The notes under the pieces are model-generated. The model had not been told where the DNA came from. It searched no databases and worked only from the letters and a program-made list of their open reading frames with translations. A program made the position numbers and the translations under genes. Positions 9,068 to 17,804 of a stretch of DNA of 54,185 nt are shown piece by piece (position 1 is the first letter of the stretch; each line of letters begins with the position of its first letter). The stretch lies in the NCBI GenBank assembly GCA_947632485.1, contig CANRPJ010000019.1, positions 1 through 54,185 on the forward strand, in the 5' to 3' direction. This DNA is from an uncultured Muribaculaceae bacterium (GTDB taxonomy: Bacteria; Bacteroidota; Bacteroidia; Bacteroidales; Muribaculaceae).

Positions 9068-10297
9068 TCAGGCAAAGAAGAAATAGGAGATTACTACAGC
9101 CGCCACAGCGCCTATAAGGTCGGCCAGCAGGGCGTAGGCCGCGGCATAGCGGGTCTTCATTACTCCTACGGAGCCGAAATATACTGCCAGGATATAGAAG
9201 GTGGTATCGGTCGACCCTCTTACTGCCGCAGCTACTTTGCTTACGAAAGCATCAGCTCCTTGAGTCTTCATGACATCGAGCATCATGGCACATGATCCGC
9301 TGCCGCTGAGAGGCTTCATGAGCATAGTCGGCAAAGCGCCTACCCATTGGGTATCGAATCCCATGGCTCCCACGAGTCGTTCGACCCAACCGGTAAAGAT
9401 ATCGAGCGCCCCTGAAGCGCGAAACATACCGATTGCCACGAGAATTGCCACGAGGTAGGGTATTATCATTACGGCCGTCTTGAACCCATCTTTCGCGCCC
9501 TCGATGAAAGTGTCGTAGACGTTAATCTTTTTCCGTATGCCGGCTACTATGAAGCAGATGATTACGGCAAACAAAATGAAGTTGGCTAAGAATGTGCTGT
9601 AAACCTGAACTTTATCGGCGGGCATACGCATGAAGAACCATACGATTGCCGCAACTATAAGGGCTATGCCTCCCAGCCAGCTCCAGATCACGCCGTCCAT
9701 GCGTATACGCTGCTTCAGACAGAGAGCCACGAGACCCACGAGGGTGGCTACCGCAGTGGCAAGCAGAATGGGCAGGAAGATATCTGTTGGATTTGCCGCG
9801 CCTCCCTGAGCCCGATACATCATGATGCTTATTGGCACAAGGCATAGGCCGGAGGCATTGAGCACCAGAAACATGATCATGGCATCGGTGGCCGTATCTT
9901 TCTTTGGATTAAGGCTCTGCATTTCCTGCATGGCACGTAGACCCATAGGAGTGGCGGCGTTATCAAGACCGAGCATATTTGCCGAGATGTTCATGAAAAT
10001 GGCTCCCATGGCAGGGTGATCTTTCGGAATGCCGGGAAAGAGGCGGGAGAAGAACGGACTGATTATGCGACCCAGATAAGCTATTACTCCTCCTTTCTCA
10101 CCGATCCGCATTATTCCCAGCCAGAGAGTAAGCACTCCGGTGAGGCCGAGCGATATCTCAAATGCGAAAGCGGCCTGATCGAACGAGCTGTTCATGATAG
10201 CGCTCCAAACTTCGAGGTCACCGGCAAACAGAGTGCGCCCGAGAGCCATCAGGAAGGCCACTGCAAAAAATGCTATCCAGATCCAGTTGAGCACCAT
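9068..10297 (-). CDS. SpmA-SpmB fusion, Gate/nucleoside-recognition membrane protein
   Basis: A 409-residue inner-membrane protein with about ten hydrophobic segments and two Gate (nucleoside recognition) halves, corresponding to SpmA (about residues 1-210) and SpmB (about 240-409) fused in one chain. Marker segments are GLTGVLTLWLGIMRIGEKGG, GLDNAATPMGLRAM and PLSGSGSCAMML. Despite the sporulation name, the family is widespread in Bacteroidetes and its substrate is unknown. The gene starts 3 bp after the end of znuC, in the position where a ZnuB permease would be expected, which makes a link to metal transport worth testing. Confidence 0.88.
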   Translation of the reverse strand: MVLNWIWIAFFAVAFLMALGRTLFAGDLEVWSAIMNSSFDQAAFAFEISLGLTGVLTLWLGIMRIGEKGGVIAYLGRIISPFFSRLFPGIPKDHPAMGAIFMNISANMLGLDNAATPMGLRAMQEMQSLNPKKDTATDAMIMFLVLNASGLCLVPISIMMYRAQGGAANPTDIFLPILLATAVATLVGLVALCLKQRIRMDGVIWSWLGGIALIVAAIVWFFMRMPADKVQVYSTFLANFILFAVIICFIVAGIRKKINVYDTFIEGAKDGFKTAVMIIPYLVAILVAIGMFRASGALDIFTGWVERLVGAMGFDTQWVGALPTMLMKPLSGSGSCAMMLDVMKTQGADAFVSKVAAAVRGSTDTTFYILAVYFGSVGVMKTRYAAAYALLADLIGAVAAVVISYFFFA

Positions 10298-10300
10298 AGG

Positions 10301-10993
10301 TCAGCGGCAGTCAGATTCCATGAAATGGTGGTGACCGGTGCATTCGTGCACCTCATGGTCTACTATCAGATGGCGCGATGCCATGGCGGAGATATATGTC
10401 ATCTCGTGGCTCACGAGGATTACCGTAGAGCGGCTGCTGATATCTTCCATCAGCTTGTAGATCTGGCGTTCGAAAGTCTTGTCTACGTATGAGAGAGGCT
10501 CGTCGAGCACCACGATCTCAGGCTTGGAGATGATTGCGCGTCCGATGAGAGTGCGCTGCAGCTGGCCGCCGGATAATTCGCCGATAGGACGGTTGGCGAG
10601 ATGATCCATTCCTACAAGGCTGATAGTCTGCCGATAACGCTCCTCCTTGTCAGTGCGAGTAAGCTTCGACTGACCCAATAAGCCGGATTGAATCACTTCT
10701 CCTACGGTGATAGGAAAGCGGCTGTCAATCCTGCTTTTTTGAGGAAGATACCCGATCGGCAGTTGCTTCGCTTCCTGGCCATCTGAAAAATATGTCACCT
10801 TCCCGCTTGATGGCTTCAGCAGCTTCAGGATCACGCGTAGGAGGGTAGTCTTACCTCCACCGTTGGGACCGGTAATAGCTATAAAATCGCCACGCCGGAT
10901 GTCGAAATCTACGTCGGTGAGAACCGGTTTAGAACCGTAATCTACGCTGACGTCGCGAAGCTGAATCAGGATCTCGTTATTCGACGATGGCAT
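10301..10993 (-). CDS. znuC: Metal (zinc-type) ABC transporter ATPase
   Basis: A 230-residue ABC ATPase with Walker A (GPNGGGKTTLLR, about residues 40-51), signature LSGGQLQRTLIGRA, Walker B EIVVLDEPLSYVD and the switch histidine in VILVSHEM. Sequence style and pairing with a ZnuA-like binding protein place it in the ZnuC/MntB group. The C-terminal tail carries several His and Cys residues (DHEVHECTGHHHF), a possible metal-sensing or binding tail. It overlaps the end of znuA by 17 bp, so the two are translationally coupled. No permease gene is adjacent. Confidence 0.88.
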   Translation of the reverse strand: MPSSNNEILIQLRDVSVDYGSKPVLTDVDFDIRRGDFIAITGPNGGGKTTLLRVILKLLKPSSGKVTYFSDGQEAKQLPIGYLPQKSRIDSRFPITVGEVIQSGLLGQSKLTRTDKEERYRQTISLVGMDHLANRPIGELSGGQLQRTLIGRAIISKPEIVVLDEPLSYVDKTFERQIYKLMEDISSRSTVILVSHEMTYISAMASRHLIVDHEVHECTGHHHFMESDCR

Positions 10994-11810
10994 CGGCCAC
11001 TTTGTTAAGCTCGCCTAAGATATCTTCAGCAAGCGGATTAATCTTGACTACAGGCACTCCCAGCTCTTTAGCTACCGAAGTCTCTTTGGCGGAGTCTCCT
11101 CCGGTCTCGGCTACAACAACGCGCACTGATTTCTCAGCAGCCTCAGTAAGTCGGTCGGCAATCTGTTTTGGTGTAGCCTCCTTGCCATCGGTCTCCATTC
11201 CGATCTGCTTCAGGCAATAGTCACGTGCGAAATAAGTTAGGGCGGGATGCCACATGGCAAAAGCCGTACCGGGTCGATACGACAGTCTGCGGGCAGTGCG
11301 ATCGCTGAAAGATTCAATCTTGCCTTTCAGTTGGAAGAAACGTTCGGCATAAATCTTATCATTGTCAGGATCCAGTTCACATACAGTCTGAAGCATTTCT
11401 CTTGCCATTCTCACGAGATTCGCCGGCGAGGTCCATATATGAGGATCCGGTGCGTTTCCATGAGTGCCACTAATCAATACGACCTGTGCTCCCGTGTCTA
11501 CCACCTTGAGATCTGGATTGGAGGAGACAATGCGCTTGAGTAGCGCTTCTTCAGGAGCCAGTGTGCCCACTGTGAAGAAGGCCTGCGCCCGGTTAAGATC
11601 GGCCATCTGCTTCAGTCCGGGTTCTGTGGTCTCCGCATCTGTGCCTTGGGCAAAGAGCACATCGATGTCAAATCTGTCGCCTACAATGGCTTCGAGGAGC
11701 CATTTCTGAGGCGGAATGCTTACAGCAAGACGCCCTTTCCCGCCGTCTTGCTTACTGCACCCCGCTGCTATCAGGAGCAGCAAACAGATGAGACACCCCG
11801 GTATCTTCAT
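10977..11810 (-). CDS. znuA: ZnuA-like metal-binding lipoprotein with altered ligands
   Basis: A 277-residue cluster A-I solute-binding lipoprotein that would deliver a metal ion to an ABC transporter. I chose the ATG at 11810 over the GTG at 11831 because it gives a good lipoprotein signal (lipobox IAAGC, Cys18). Two expected metal-ligand histidines are present: H124 in DPHIW and H188 in MWHPALTYFA. The first His of the usual D-P-H-x-x-E-P motif is Glu60 here (GTDAETTEP), and the usual C-terminal Asp is Asn258 (KINPLAED). The long His-rich loop of many ZnuA proteins is absent. Metal choice is therefore uncertain. It starts 1 bp after trpS ends. Confidence 0.85.
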   Translation of the reverse strand: MKIPGCLICLLLLIAAGCSKQDGGKGRLAVSIPPQKWLLEAIVGDRFDIDVLFAQGTDAETTEPGLKQMADLNRAQAFFTVGTLAPEEALLKRIVSSNPDLKVVDTGAQVVLISGTHGNAPDPHIWTSPANLVRMAREMLQTVCELDPDNDKIYAERFFQLKGKIESFSDRTARRLSYRPGTAFAMWHPALTYFARDYCLKQIGMETDGKEATPKQIADRLTEAAEKSVRVVVAETGGDSAKETSVAKELGVPVVKINPLAEDILGELNKVADAIVE

Positions 11811-11811
11811 A

Positions 11812-12873
11812 TTACCAGAATCGGCGGACACCCATTATCTCGCGGACATCTTTGAGCGTAGCGGCAGCTATCTCGCGAGCCCTCTCGGCACCTGATTTTA
11901 CTACGCGCGAGAGGTATTCATCATTATTCTGAATATCGAGGATTCTTTCGCGAATAGGTAAAGTCACTTTCAGAATGTCTTCAGCAAGCTGCTTTTTCAT
12001 ATCGCCGTAGCGGATACTGCAGTCGGCATAAGCGGAACGGAAATGTTCTACGGTGTCGGGCGAGGAAACGAGTTTCATCAAAGTGAAAAGATTCTCTACC
12101 GGTTCTGAAACCTTCTGGTTCGGCTCCTTAGGACCTTCGTCAGTAACCGCTCTCATCACCTTCTTGCGCAGGGTCTTCTCATCATCAATGAGGTAAATGC
12201 AGTTGCCTTCGCTCTTCCCCATCTTTCCGCTTCCGTCGAGGCCGGGCACCTTGATAGCCTCGCCTCCGAAGTTGAAATTTACGGGTTCAGAAAAGTAATC
12301 CTTACCGTAGAAGGAATTGAAGCGGCGCCCGAAGCGGCGAGTAAGCTCGAGATGCTGCTCCTGATCCTTACCCACGGGCACATAGTCGGCATGATGAATC
12401 AGAATGTCGACAGCCATAAGGGTAGGATAGGTGAGTAGACCGGCATTGACCCGCTGATTAGTCTGATTTCCGATAATTTCTTTTTCTATATCGTCACCCG
12501 ATGATGTTATGCCGAGAGCCTTGCGCGCCTTGTCTTTGAATGAGGTGGTACGCATCAGCTCGCCAATGCCTACGTGCATGTTCATAAGCAGATACATTTC
12601 AGAAATCTCCGGAACATCACTTTGCACGTAGATAATATTCTTTTCCGGATCGAGTCCGGCGGCAAGATACTCCGCAAGAATCTGCTTTACGTTCTCGTGA
12701 AGGGCCTTGGGATCCGGGTGGGTTGTAAGGGCATGGAGATCGGCCACAAAATATCGGCAGTCGAAATCATCTTGCATTCTTACGAATTTGCTCAGTGCAC
12801 CAAAATAATTGCCCAGATGCAGGTTGCCAGTGGCTCTGATGCCGCTCAGCACTATCTTTTTCTTTTCGCTCAT
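11812..12873 (-). CDS. trpS: Tryptophanyl-tRNA synthetase
   Basis: A 353-residue class I aminoacyl-tRNA synthetase that charges tRNA-Trp. The HIGH-type motif is seen as GNLHLGNYFGAL near the N-terminus and the KMSKS-type motif as GKMGKSEGN. Conserved stretches include YVQSDVPE, VPVGKDQEQHLELTR and PTLMAVDIL. The ATG at 12873 is preferred to the GTG at 12879. It is the first gene of a four-gene minus-strand operon with znuA, znuC and spmAB, all spaced by a few bases or overlapping. Confidence 0.96.
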   Translation of the reverse strand: MSEKKKIVLSGIRATGNLHLGNYFGALSKFVRMQDDFDCRYFVADLHALTTHPDPKALHENVKQILAEYLAAGLDPEKNIIYVQSDVPEISEMYLLMNMHVGIGELMRTTSFKDKARKALGITSSGDDIEKEIIGNQTNQRVNAGLLTYPTLMAVDILIHHADYVPVGKDQEQHLELTRRFGRRFNSFYGKDYFSEPVNFNFGGEAIKVPGLDGSGKMGKSEGNCIYLIDDEKTLRKKVMRAVTDEGPKEPNQKVSEPVENLFTLMKLVSSPDTVEHFRSAYADCSIRYGDMKKQLAEDILKVTLPIRERILDIQNNDEYLSRVVKSGAERAREIAAATLKDVREIMGVRRFW

Positions 12874-12897
12874 CTTCACTTTTTATTTTTTCAGACG

Positions 12898-12905
12898 CAA
12901 AATTA
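12898..12905 (-). promoter_or_regulatory. -7-like box upstream of trpS
   Basis: TAATTTTG on the minus strand fits TAnnTTTG and lies 24 bp before the trpS ATG. I see no convincing -33 element at the proper distance, so support is limited. Confidence 0.35.
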
Positions 12906-12926
12906 ACAATATATCCCGAAAAGCTG

Positions 12927-12958
12927 TTTGTGCGCGCATAGTAAAATAGTTAACTTTG
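12927..12958 (+). promoter_or_regulatory. Promoter of the rhamnose/luxS operon
   Basis: TTTG (12927-12930) and TAACTTTG (12951-12958) are separated by exactly 20 bp, a perfect match to the Bacteroidetes sigma-ABfr consensus. Transcription should start near 12965, giving a leader of about 45 nt before rfbA. Confidence 0.75.
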
Positions 12959-13008
12959 CGGCAGTAGTAGCCGTTTGGCATGCTTGAACCCAAAAATATG
13001 GACCTGAT

Positions 13009-13914
13009 ATGAAAGGAATCGTACTTGCCGGAGGTTCCGGTACTCGCCTTTATCCGATTACTAAGGGCGTCAGTAAGCAGATGCTTCCAATCTTCGATAA
13101 ACCGATGATTTATTACCCCATTTCCGTGCTTATGTTGGCTGGAATCAGGGATATTCTAATCATCTCTACTCCGCATGACCTTCCTGGATTCCGCAGGCTT
13201 TTGGGCGACGGTAGTGACTATGGAGTGAATTTCCAGTATGCCGAGCAGCCATCGCCCGATGGATTGGCTCAGGCCTTTATAATCGGTAAAGATTTCATCG
13301 GTGAAGACTCTGCTTGCCTTGTGTTGGGTGATAATATCTTTCATGGAGCAGGTTTCTCAGGGCTTCTTCATGAGGCTGTAAGAACAGCTGAGGAAGATGG
13401 AAAAGCTACTGTATTCGGCTATTGGGTGAATGATCCTGAGCGCTATGGAGTAGCAGAATTCGATCATGAGGGTAATTGCTTGTCGATTGAGGAGAAGCCG
13501 TCTCACCCCAAGAGCAACTATGCGGTTGTGGGGCTCTATTTCTATCCTAATAAGGTGGTTAAAGTAGCGGAGACGATTAAGCCTTCAGCAAGAGGTGAGC
13601 TTGAGATCACCACTGTGAATCAGGAGTTTTTGAAAGATGGTGAGTTGAAAGTGCAGACTCTCGGACGCGGATTCGCATGGCTTGATACCGGTACTCACGA
13701 TTCTCTTTCCGAGGCTTCTACTTTTATAGAGGTAATCGAGAAGCGTCAGGGTCTGAAGATTGCTTGTCTTGAAGGAATAGCGTATCGTAAGGGTTGGATT
13801 AGTGCCGACCGTTTGCGAGAGATTGCCAAACCGATGCTGAAGAATCAGTATGGTCAGTATCTGCTAAAAGTGATTGACGAGGTTGTGCGCACTGGCGATC
13901 CCAATCTTGATTAA
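13009..13914 (+). CDS. rfbA: Glucose-1-phosphate thymidylyltransferase
   Basis: A 301-residue nucleotidyltransferase that makes dTDP-glucose from dTTP and glucose-1-phosphate, the first step to dTDP-L-rhamnose. It begins with the signature [16 protein letters not shown] and has [25 protein letters not shown] and [12 protein letters not shown]. Length matches the RmlA short form. It is the first gene after a consensus promoter and is followed after 10 bp by metY. Confidence 0.96.
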   Translation: MKGIVLAGGSGTRLYPITKGVSKQMLPIFDKPMIYYPISVLMLAGIRDILIISTPHDLPGFRRLLGDGSDYGVNFQYAEQPSPDGLAQAFIIGKDFIGEDSACLVLGDNIFHGAGFSGLLHEAVRTAEEDGKATVFGYWVNDPERYGVAEFDHEGNCLSIEEKPSHPKSNYAVVGLYFYPNKVVKVAETIKPSARGELEITTVNQEFLKDGELKVQTLGRGFAWLDTGTHDSLSEASTFIEVIEKRQGLKIACLEGIAYRKGWISADRLREIAKPMLKNQYGQYLLKVIDEVVRTGDPNLD

Positions 13915-13924
13915 AAAGAAATTG

Positions 13925-15211
13925 ATGATGAGCGATAAAAAAGGTTACGGACTGGCTACCCTCTGCGTTCAGGCGGGGTGGAATCCGAAGAAGGGAGAGC
14001 CAAGAGTGCTGCCGATTGTACAGAGCACTACCTTCCGTTATGAAACGAGTGAGCAGATGGCTCGCCTGTTCGATCTTGCCGACTCAGGCTACTTCTACAC
14101 ACGCCTTCAGAACCCTACTAACGACGCAGTAGCAGCAAAAATTACGGCTTTGGAGGGTGGAGTTGCCGGAATGCTCACATCGAGCGGTCAGGCGGCAAAC
14201 TTTTATGCCGTGCTGAATCTTTGCGAAGCCGGCGATCATATCATCAGCTCATCTGCTATCTATGGTGGCACCTATAACCTCTTTTCTGTTACGATGAAGA
14301 AGATGGGTATAGAGTGCACGTTTGTAGATCCCGATGCGTCAGAAGAAGAATTGGCCGCCGCATTCAGGCCTAACACAAAGGTATTGTTTGGTGAGACTAT
14401 TTCAAATCCCGGCGTGCAGGTTCTCGATATTGAGAAGTTTGCAAAAGTAGCCCATGAGCATGGGGTGCCTCTTATAGTTGACAATACGTTTGCTACTCCT
14501 GTAAATTGTCGTCCCTTTGAATGGGGTGCTGATATCGTGACTCATTCTACCACTAAATATATGGACGGGCATGCCACCAGCGTCGGTGGTGCTATAATTG
14601 ATAGCGGCAATTTCGATTGGGAGAAGCATGCCGAGAGGTATCCGGGGCTTACGCAGCCTGATGAGTCTTATCATGGATTAGCCTATTCCAAAGCCTTTGG
14701 TAAGGGAGCGTTCATAACGAAAGCTACGGCTCAGTTGATGCGCGATCTTGGCTCAATACCGTCGCCTCATAATGCATTTCTTCTCAACCTCGGGGTCGAG
14801 ACGCTTCATTTGAGGGTGCCTCGACATTGTGAGAATGCTCAGAAGGTGGCAGAATGGCTTGAGCTGCACCCGAAGGTGAGTTGGGTGCATTATCCGGGTC
14901 TGAAGAACGACAAATACCATGCGCTCGCTGAGAAATATCTTCCGAATGGATCGTGTGGGGTAATTGCTTTCGGATTGAAGGGCACGCGTGAAGATGCTAT
15001 CGAAGCTATTGATAAGCTAAAATTCATAGCAATCGTTACTCATGTGGCCGATGCCCGTAGCTGCGTGCTGCACCCGGCAAGTCATACTCATCGTCAGCTT
15101 ACCGATGAGCAACTTCGTGAAGCAGGAATTCCTGTTGAGTTGGTTAGGCTTTCGGTTGGTATTGAAGATGCTTCCGACATAATTGCTGATTTAGAACAGG
15201 CATTAGCATAA
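13925..15211 (+). CDS. metY: O-acetylhomoserine sulfhydrylase (homocysteine synthase)
   Basis: A 428-residue PLP-dependent Cys/Met metabolism enzyme that makes homocysteine from O-acetyl-L-homoserine and sulfide. The N-terminus (ATLCVQAGWNP), YTRLQNPTNDAVAAKI, the PLP lysine in HSTTKYMDGH (Lys211) and VTHVADARSCVLHPASHTHR fit the OAH sulfhydrylase group rather than MetB/MetC. Adjacent ATGs at 13925 and 13928 are both possible; the frame's extension to 13874 overlaps rfbA and was not used. Its place between rfbA and rfbC is unusual, because it has no role in nucleotide-sugar synthesis. Confidence 0.92.
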   Translation: MMSDKKGYGLATLCVQAGWNPKKGEPRVLPIVQSTTFRYETSEQMARLFDLADSGYFYTRLQNPTNDAVAAKITALEGGVAGMLTSSGQAANFYAVLNLCEAGDHIISSSAIYGGTYNLFSVTMKKMGIECTFVDPDASEEELAAAFRPNTKVLFGETISNPGVQVLDIEKFAKVAHEHGVPLIVDNTFATPVNCRPFEWGADIVTHSTTKYMDGHATSVGGAIIDSGNFDWEKHAERYPGLTQPDESYHGLAYSKAFGKGAFITKATAQLMRDLGSIPSPHNAFLLNLGVETLHLRVPRHCENAQKVAEWLELHPKVSWVHYPGLKNDKYHALAEKYLPNGSCGVIAFGLKGTREDAIEAIDKLKFIAIVTHVADARSCVLHPASHTHRQLTDEQLREAGIPVELVRLSVGIEDASDIIADLEQALA

Positions 15212-15221
15212 TTTATATCAG

Positions 15222-15776
15222 ATGAACATAATAGCTACAAATATCCCCGGAGTCGTAATTTTAGAACCTCGTGTATTCAAAGATGCGCGAGGCTACTTCT
15301 TTGAGAGTTATAAAGAGAAAGAATTTCATGCTGAGGTAGCCAAGGTAAAGTTCGTTCAGGATAATGAAAGTTGCTCTTCTCACGGAGTGATGCGCGGTCT
15401 TCATTTTCAGCGTCCCCCTCATGCTCAGGCTAAACTGGTGAGGTGTGTGAGAGGCGCGGTGCTTGATGTGGCTGTCGATATCCGGAAAGGCTCTCCTACT
15501 TTCGGGGAGCATGTAGCTGTTGAGCTCACAGAGGAGAATCATCGAATGTTCTATATCCCCCGTGGGTTTGCGCATGGGTTTGCTGTATTGTCAGATACGG
15601 CTGTATTCCAGTATAAGTGCGACAATTACTATGCTCCGGAGGCTGATGGAGGCATTTCTATCCTCGATGAGTCATTGAATATCGATTGGCGTATTCCTCT
15701 TGAAGAAGCTATTCTGAGCGAAAAAGATAAGAATCACCCCGTTTTGGCTGATTTTGATTCACCCTTTGAATTCTGA
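15222..15776 (+). CDS. rfbC: dTDP-4-dehydrorhamnose 3,5-epimerase
   Basis: A 184-residue cupin-fold epimerase, third step of dTDP-L-rhamnose synthesis. Family signatures are FFESYKEKEF, the catalytic His region GVMRGLHFQRPPHAQ, KLVRCVRGAVLDVAVDIR, YIPRGFAHGF and YKCDNYYAPEADGGI. Length is normal for RmlC. It lies 10 bp after metY and 4 bp before rfbD. Confidence 0.96.
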   Translation: MNIIATNIPGVVILEPRVFKDARGYFFESYKEKEFHAEVAKVKFVQDNESCSSHGVMRGLHFQRPPHAQAKLVRCVRGAVLDVAVDIRKGSPTFGEHVAVELTEENHRMFYIPRGFAHGFAVLSDTAVFQYKCDNYYAPEADGGISILDESLNIDWRIPLEEAILSEKDKNHPVLADFDSPFEF

Positions 15777-15780
15777 AGCT

Positions 15781-16665
15781 ATGAATGTGCTTGTTACGGG
15801 TGCCAGCGGCCAGCTTGGCAATGAAATGCGGATTGTGGCCCTTGGGTCGGAAGATAATTTCATCTTCACCGATGTAGTAGGCGAGGATATATCGAAGCTC
15901 GATATCACTGATGCTTCGGCGGTAAGGGATTTCGTAAAAGAACGTGATATTAAGGCAATCGTGAATTGTGCCGCTTATACTAATGTAGAAAAGGCGGAAG
16001 ATGATCAGGATTTTGCCGAAATTCTTAATGCCAAAGCTGTAAGGAATCTTGCCGATGCGGCAAAAGAGAATGATGCTCTTCTGGTTCACGTCTCTACCGA
16101 CTATGTGTTTGGCGGTTCCCTTGGCAATACTCCTCGCGGCGAGGAGGAGCCGGCTAATCCCACCGGGGTCTACGGTCTCACCAAGCTCCATGGTGAAGAG
16201 GCTATCAAGGAATCCGGGTGCCGCTACGTCATAATCCGCACGGCATGGCTCTATTCTGAATTCGGAAAAAACTTCGTCAAGACTATGCTTAGTCTTACTG
16301 CTTCTAAACCGGAGCTTAAGGTCGTATTCGATCAGGTCGGCACTCCTACCTATGCCTTGGATCTCGCTAACGTGATTCTTAAGGTGATTGAAACCTTCAA
16401 AGACTCCGGCGATGTAAGGGAGATATACCATTTCAGCAATGAAGGGGTCTGCTCCTGGTTCGATTTCACCAAGATGATTGCTGAATATGCCGGTCACGAA
16501 AGCTGCGATATCCAGCCCTGTCATTCTTGTGAGTTCCCTTCGAAGGTGGTGAGACCTTCATATTCCGTACTCGATAAAACAAAGATAAAAAATGCCTTAG
16601 GTATTAAAATCCCATATTGGACCGATTCGCTGAAGGCTTGTTTGAAAAACCTTAAAAATCAATGA
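15781..16665 (+). CDS. rfbD: dTDP-4-dehydrorhamnose reductase
   Basis: A 294-residue short-chain dehydrogenase that catalyses the last step to dTDP-L-rhamnose with NAD(P)H. The nucleotide-binding GASGQLGNEM is at residues 7-16, followed by VNCAAYTNVEKAEDD, HVSTDYVFGG and the catalytic YGLTKLHGE (Tyr-x3-Lys). I chose the ATG at 15781, directly before MNVLVTGASG, over the upstream in-frame ATG at 15754 inside rfbC. The stop overlaps the next start as ATGA. Confidence 0.96.
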   Translation: MNVLVTGASGQLGNEMRIVALGSEDNFIFTDVVGEDISKLDITDASAVRDFVKERDIKAIVNCAAYTNVEKAEDDQDFAEILNAKAVRNLADAAKENDALLVHVSTDYVFGGSLGNTPRGEEEPANPTGVYGLTKLHGEEAIKESGCRYVIIRTAWLYSEFGKNFVKTMLSLTASKPELKVVFDQVGTPTYALDLANVILKVIETFKDSGDVREIYHFSNEGVCSWFDFTKMIAEYAGHESCDIQPCHSCEFPSKVVRPSYSVLDKTKIKNALGIKIPYWTDSLKACLKNLKNQ

Positions 16666-17804
16666 CCATGAAAAGAAACATAATCATTACCGGTGGCGCC
16701 GGATTTATAGGAAGCCATGTGGTGCGTCTGTTTGTCAATAAATATCCCGACTATCATATCATCAATGTCGATAAGCTTACTTACGCCGGCAATCTCAAGA
16801 ATCTCACCGATATAGAGAATAAGCCCAACTATACTTTTGTAAAGGCCGACATCTGCGACTATGACAAGATGCTTGAGCTTATGCGTGAGTATAATGTAGA
16901 TGGCGTGATTCATCTGGCGGCTGAGAGCCATGTCGACAGGTCGATAAAAGATCCGTTCACGTTTGCCAAGACCAACGTGATGGGTACCCTCTCCTTGCTT
17001 CAGGCTGCAAAGGTCTATTGGGAATCGCTCCCCGAAAAATATGAAGGTAAGAGATTCTATCATATATCTACAGATGAGGTTTATGGAGCGCTGGAGCTCA
17101 CGCACCCTGAAGGCATAGAGCCCCCGTTCTCTACCAAGGCCTCTTCGGGCACTCATCATGAATGCTATGGCGAGGAATTCTTTGTTGAAACTACAAAATA
17201 CAATCCTCATTCGCCTTATAGCGCGGCAAAGGCCTCGAGCGATCACTTCGTAAGAGCCTATCATGACACTTACGGAATGCCTACGGTCGTGACAAACTGC
17301 TCTAACAACTACGGCCCATACCAGTTCCCCGAAAAGCTGATTCCTCTCTTTATCAACAACATTCGTCATCGCAAACCGCTGCCTGTTTACGGTAAAGGCG
17401 AAAACGTGCGCGATTGGCTCTACGTAGAAGATCACGCCCGTGCGATCGATACAATCTTTCATGATGGCACGATTGCCGAGACCTACAATATCGGAGGTTT
17501 CAACGAATGGAAGAACATCGATATTATAAAGGTGATAATCAAGACCGTAGATCGGCTGCTCGGTAATCCGGAAGGCTATAGCGATGAGCTGATCACCTAC
17601 GTAACCGACCGTGCCGGCCACGACCTGCGCTATGCCATAGATTCTCGCAAGCTCCAGGCTGAGCTCGGCTGGGAACCGAGTCTTCAGTTTGAAGAGGGTA
17701 TAGAGAAGACCGTGCGGTGGTATCTCGACAATCAGGAGTGGATGGATAATATCACCTCCGGAGATTATCAGAAATACTACGAATCAATGTATGGCAACAG
17801 ATAA
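16662..17804 (+). CDS. rfbB: dTDP-glucose 4,6-dehydratase
   Basis: A 380-residue extended SDR that converts dTDP-glucose to dTDP-4-keto-6-deoxyglucose. It shows GGAGFIGSHVV for NAD binding, HLAAESHVDRSI, the STDEVYG motif with the catalytic Asp-Glu, YSAAKASSDHFVRAYH with Tyr-x3-Lys, and NCSNNYGPYQFPEKLIPL. Two starts (16662, overlapping rfbD by 4 bp, and 16668) are possible. The insert after STDEVYGAL containing THHECYGEEFF is larger than in enterobacterial RmlB but common in Bacteroidetes. Its 3' end overlaps luxS by 14 bp. Confidence 0.96.
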   Translation: MTMKRNIIITGGAGFIGSHVVRLFVNKYPDYHIINVDKLTYAGNLKNLTDIENKPNYTFVKADICDYDKMLELMREYNVDGVIHLAAESHVDRSIKDPFTFAKTNVMGTLSLLQAAKVYWESLPEKYEGKRFYHISTDEVYGALELTHPEGIEPPFSTKASSGTHHECYGEEFFVETTKYNPHSPYSAAKASSDHFVRAYHDTYGMPTVVTNCSNNYGPYQFPEKLIPLFINNIRHRKPLPVYGKGENVRDWLYVEDHARAIDTIFHDGTIAETYNIGGFNEWKNIDIIKVIIKTVDRLLGNPEGYSDELITYVTDRAGHDLRYAIDSRKLQAELGWEPSLQFEEGIEKTVRWYLDNQEWMDNITSGDYQKYYESMYGNR

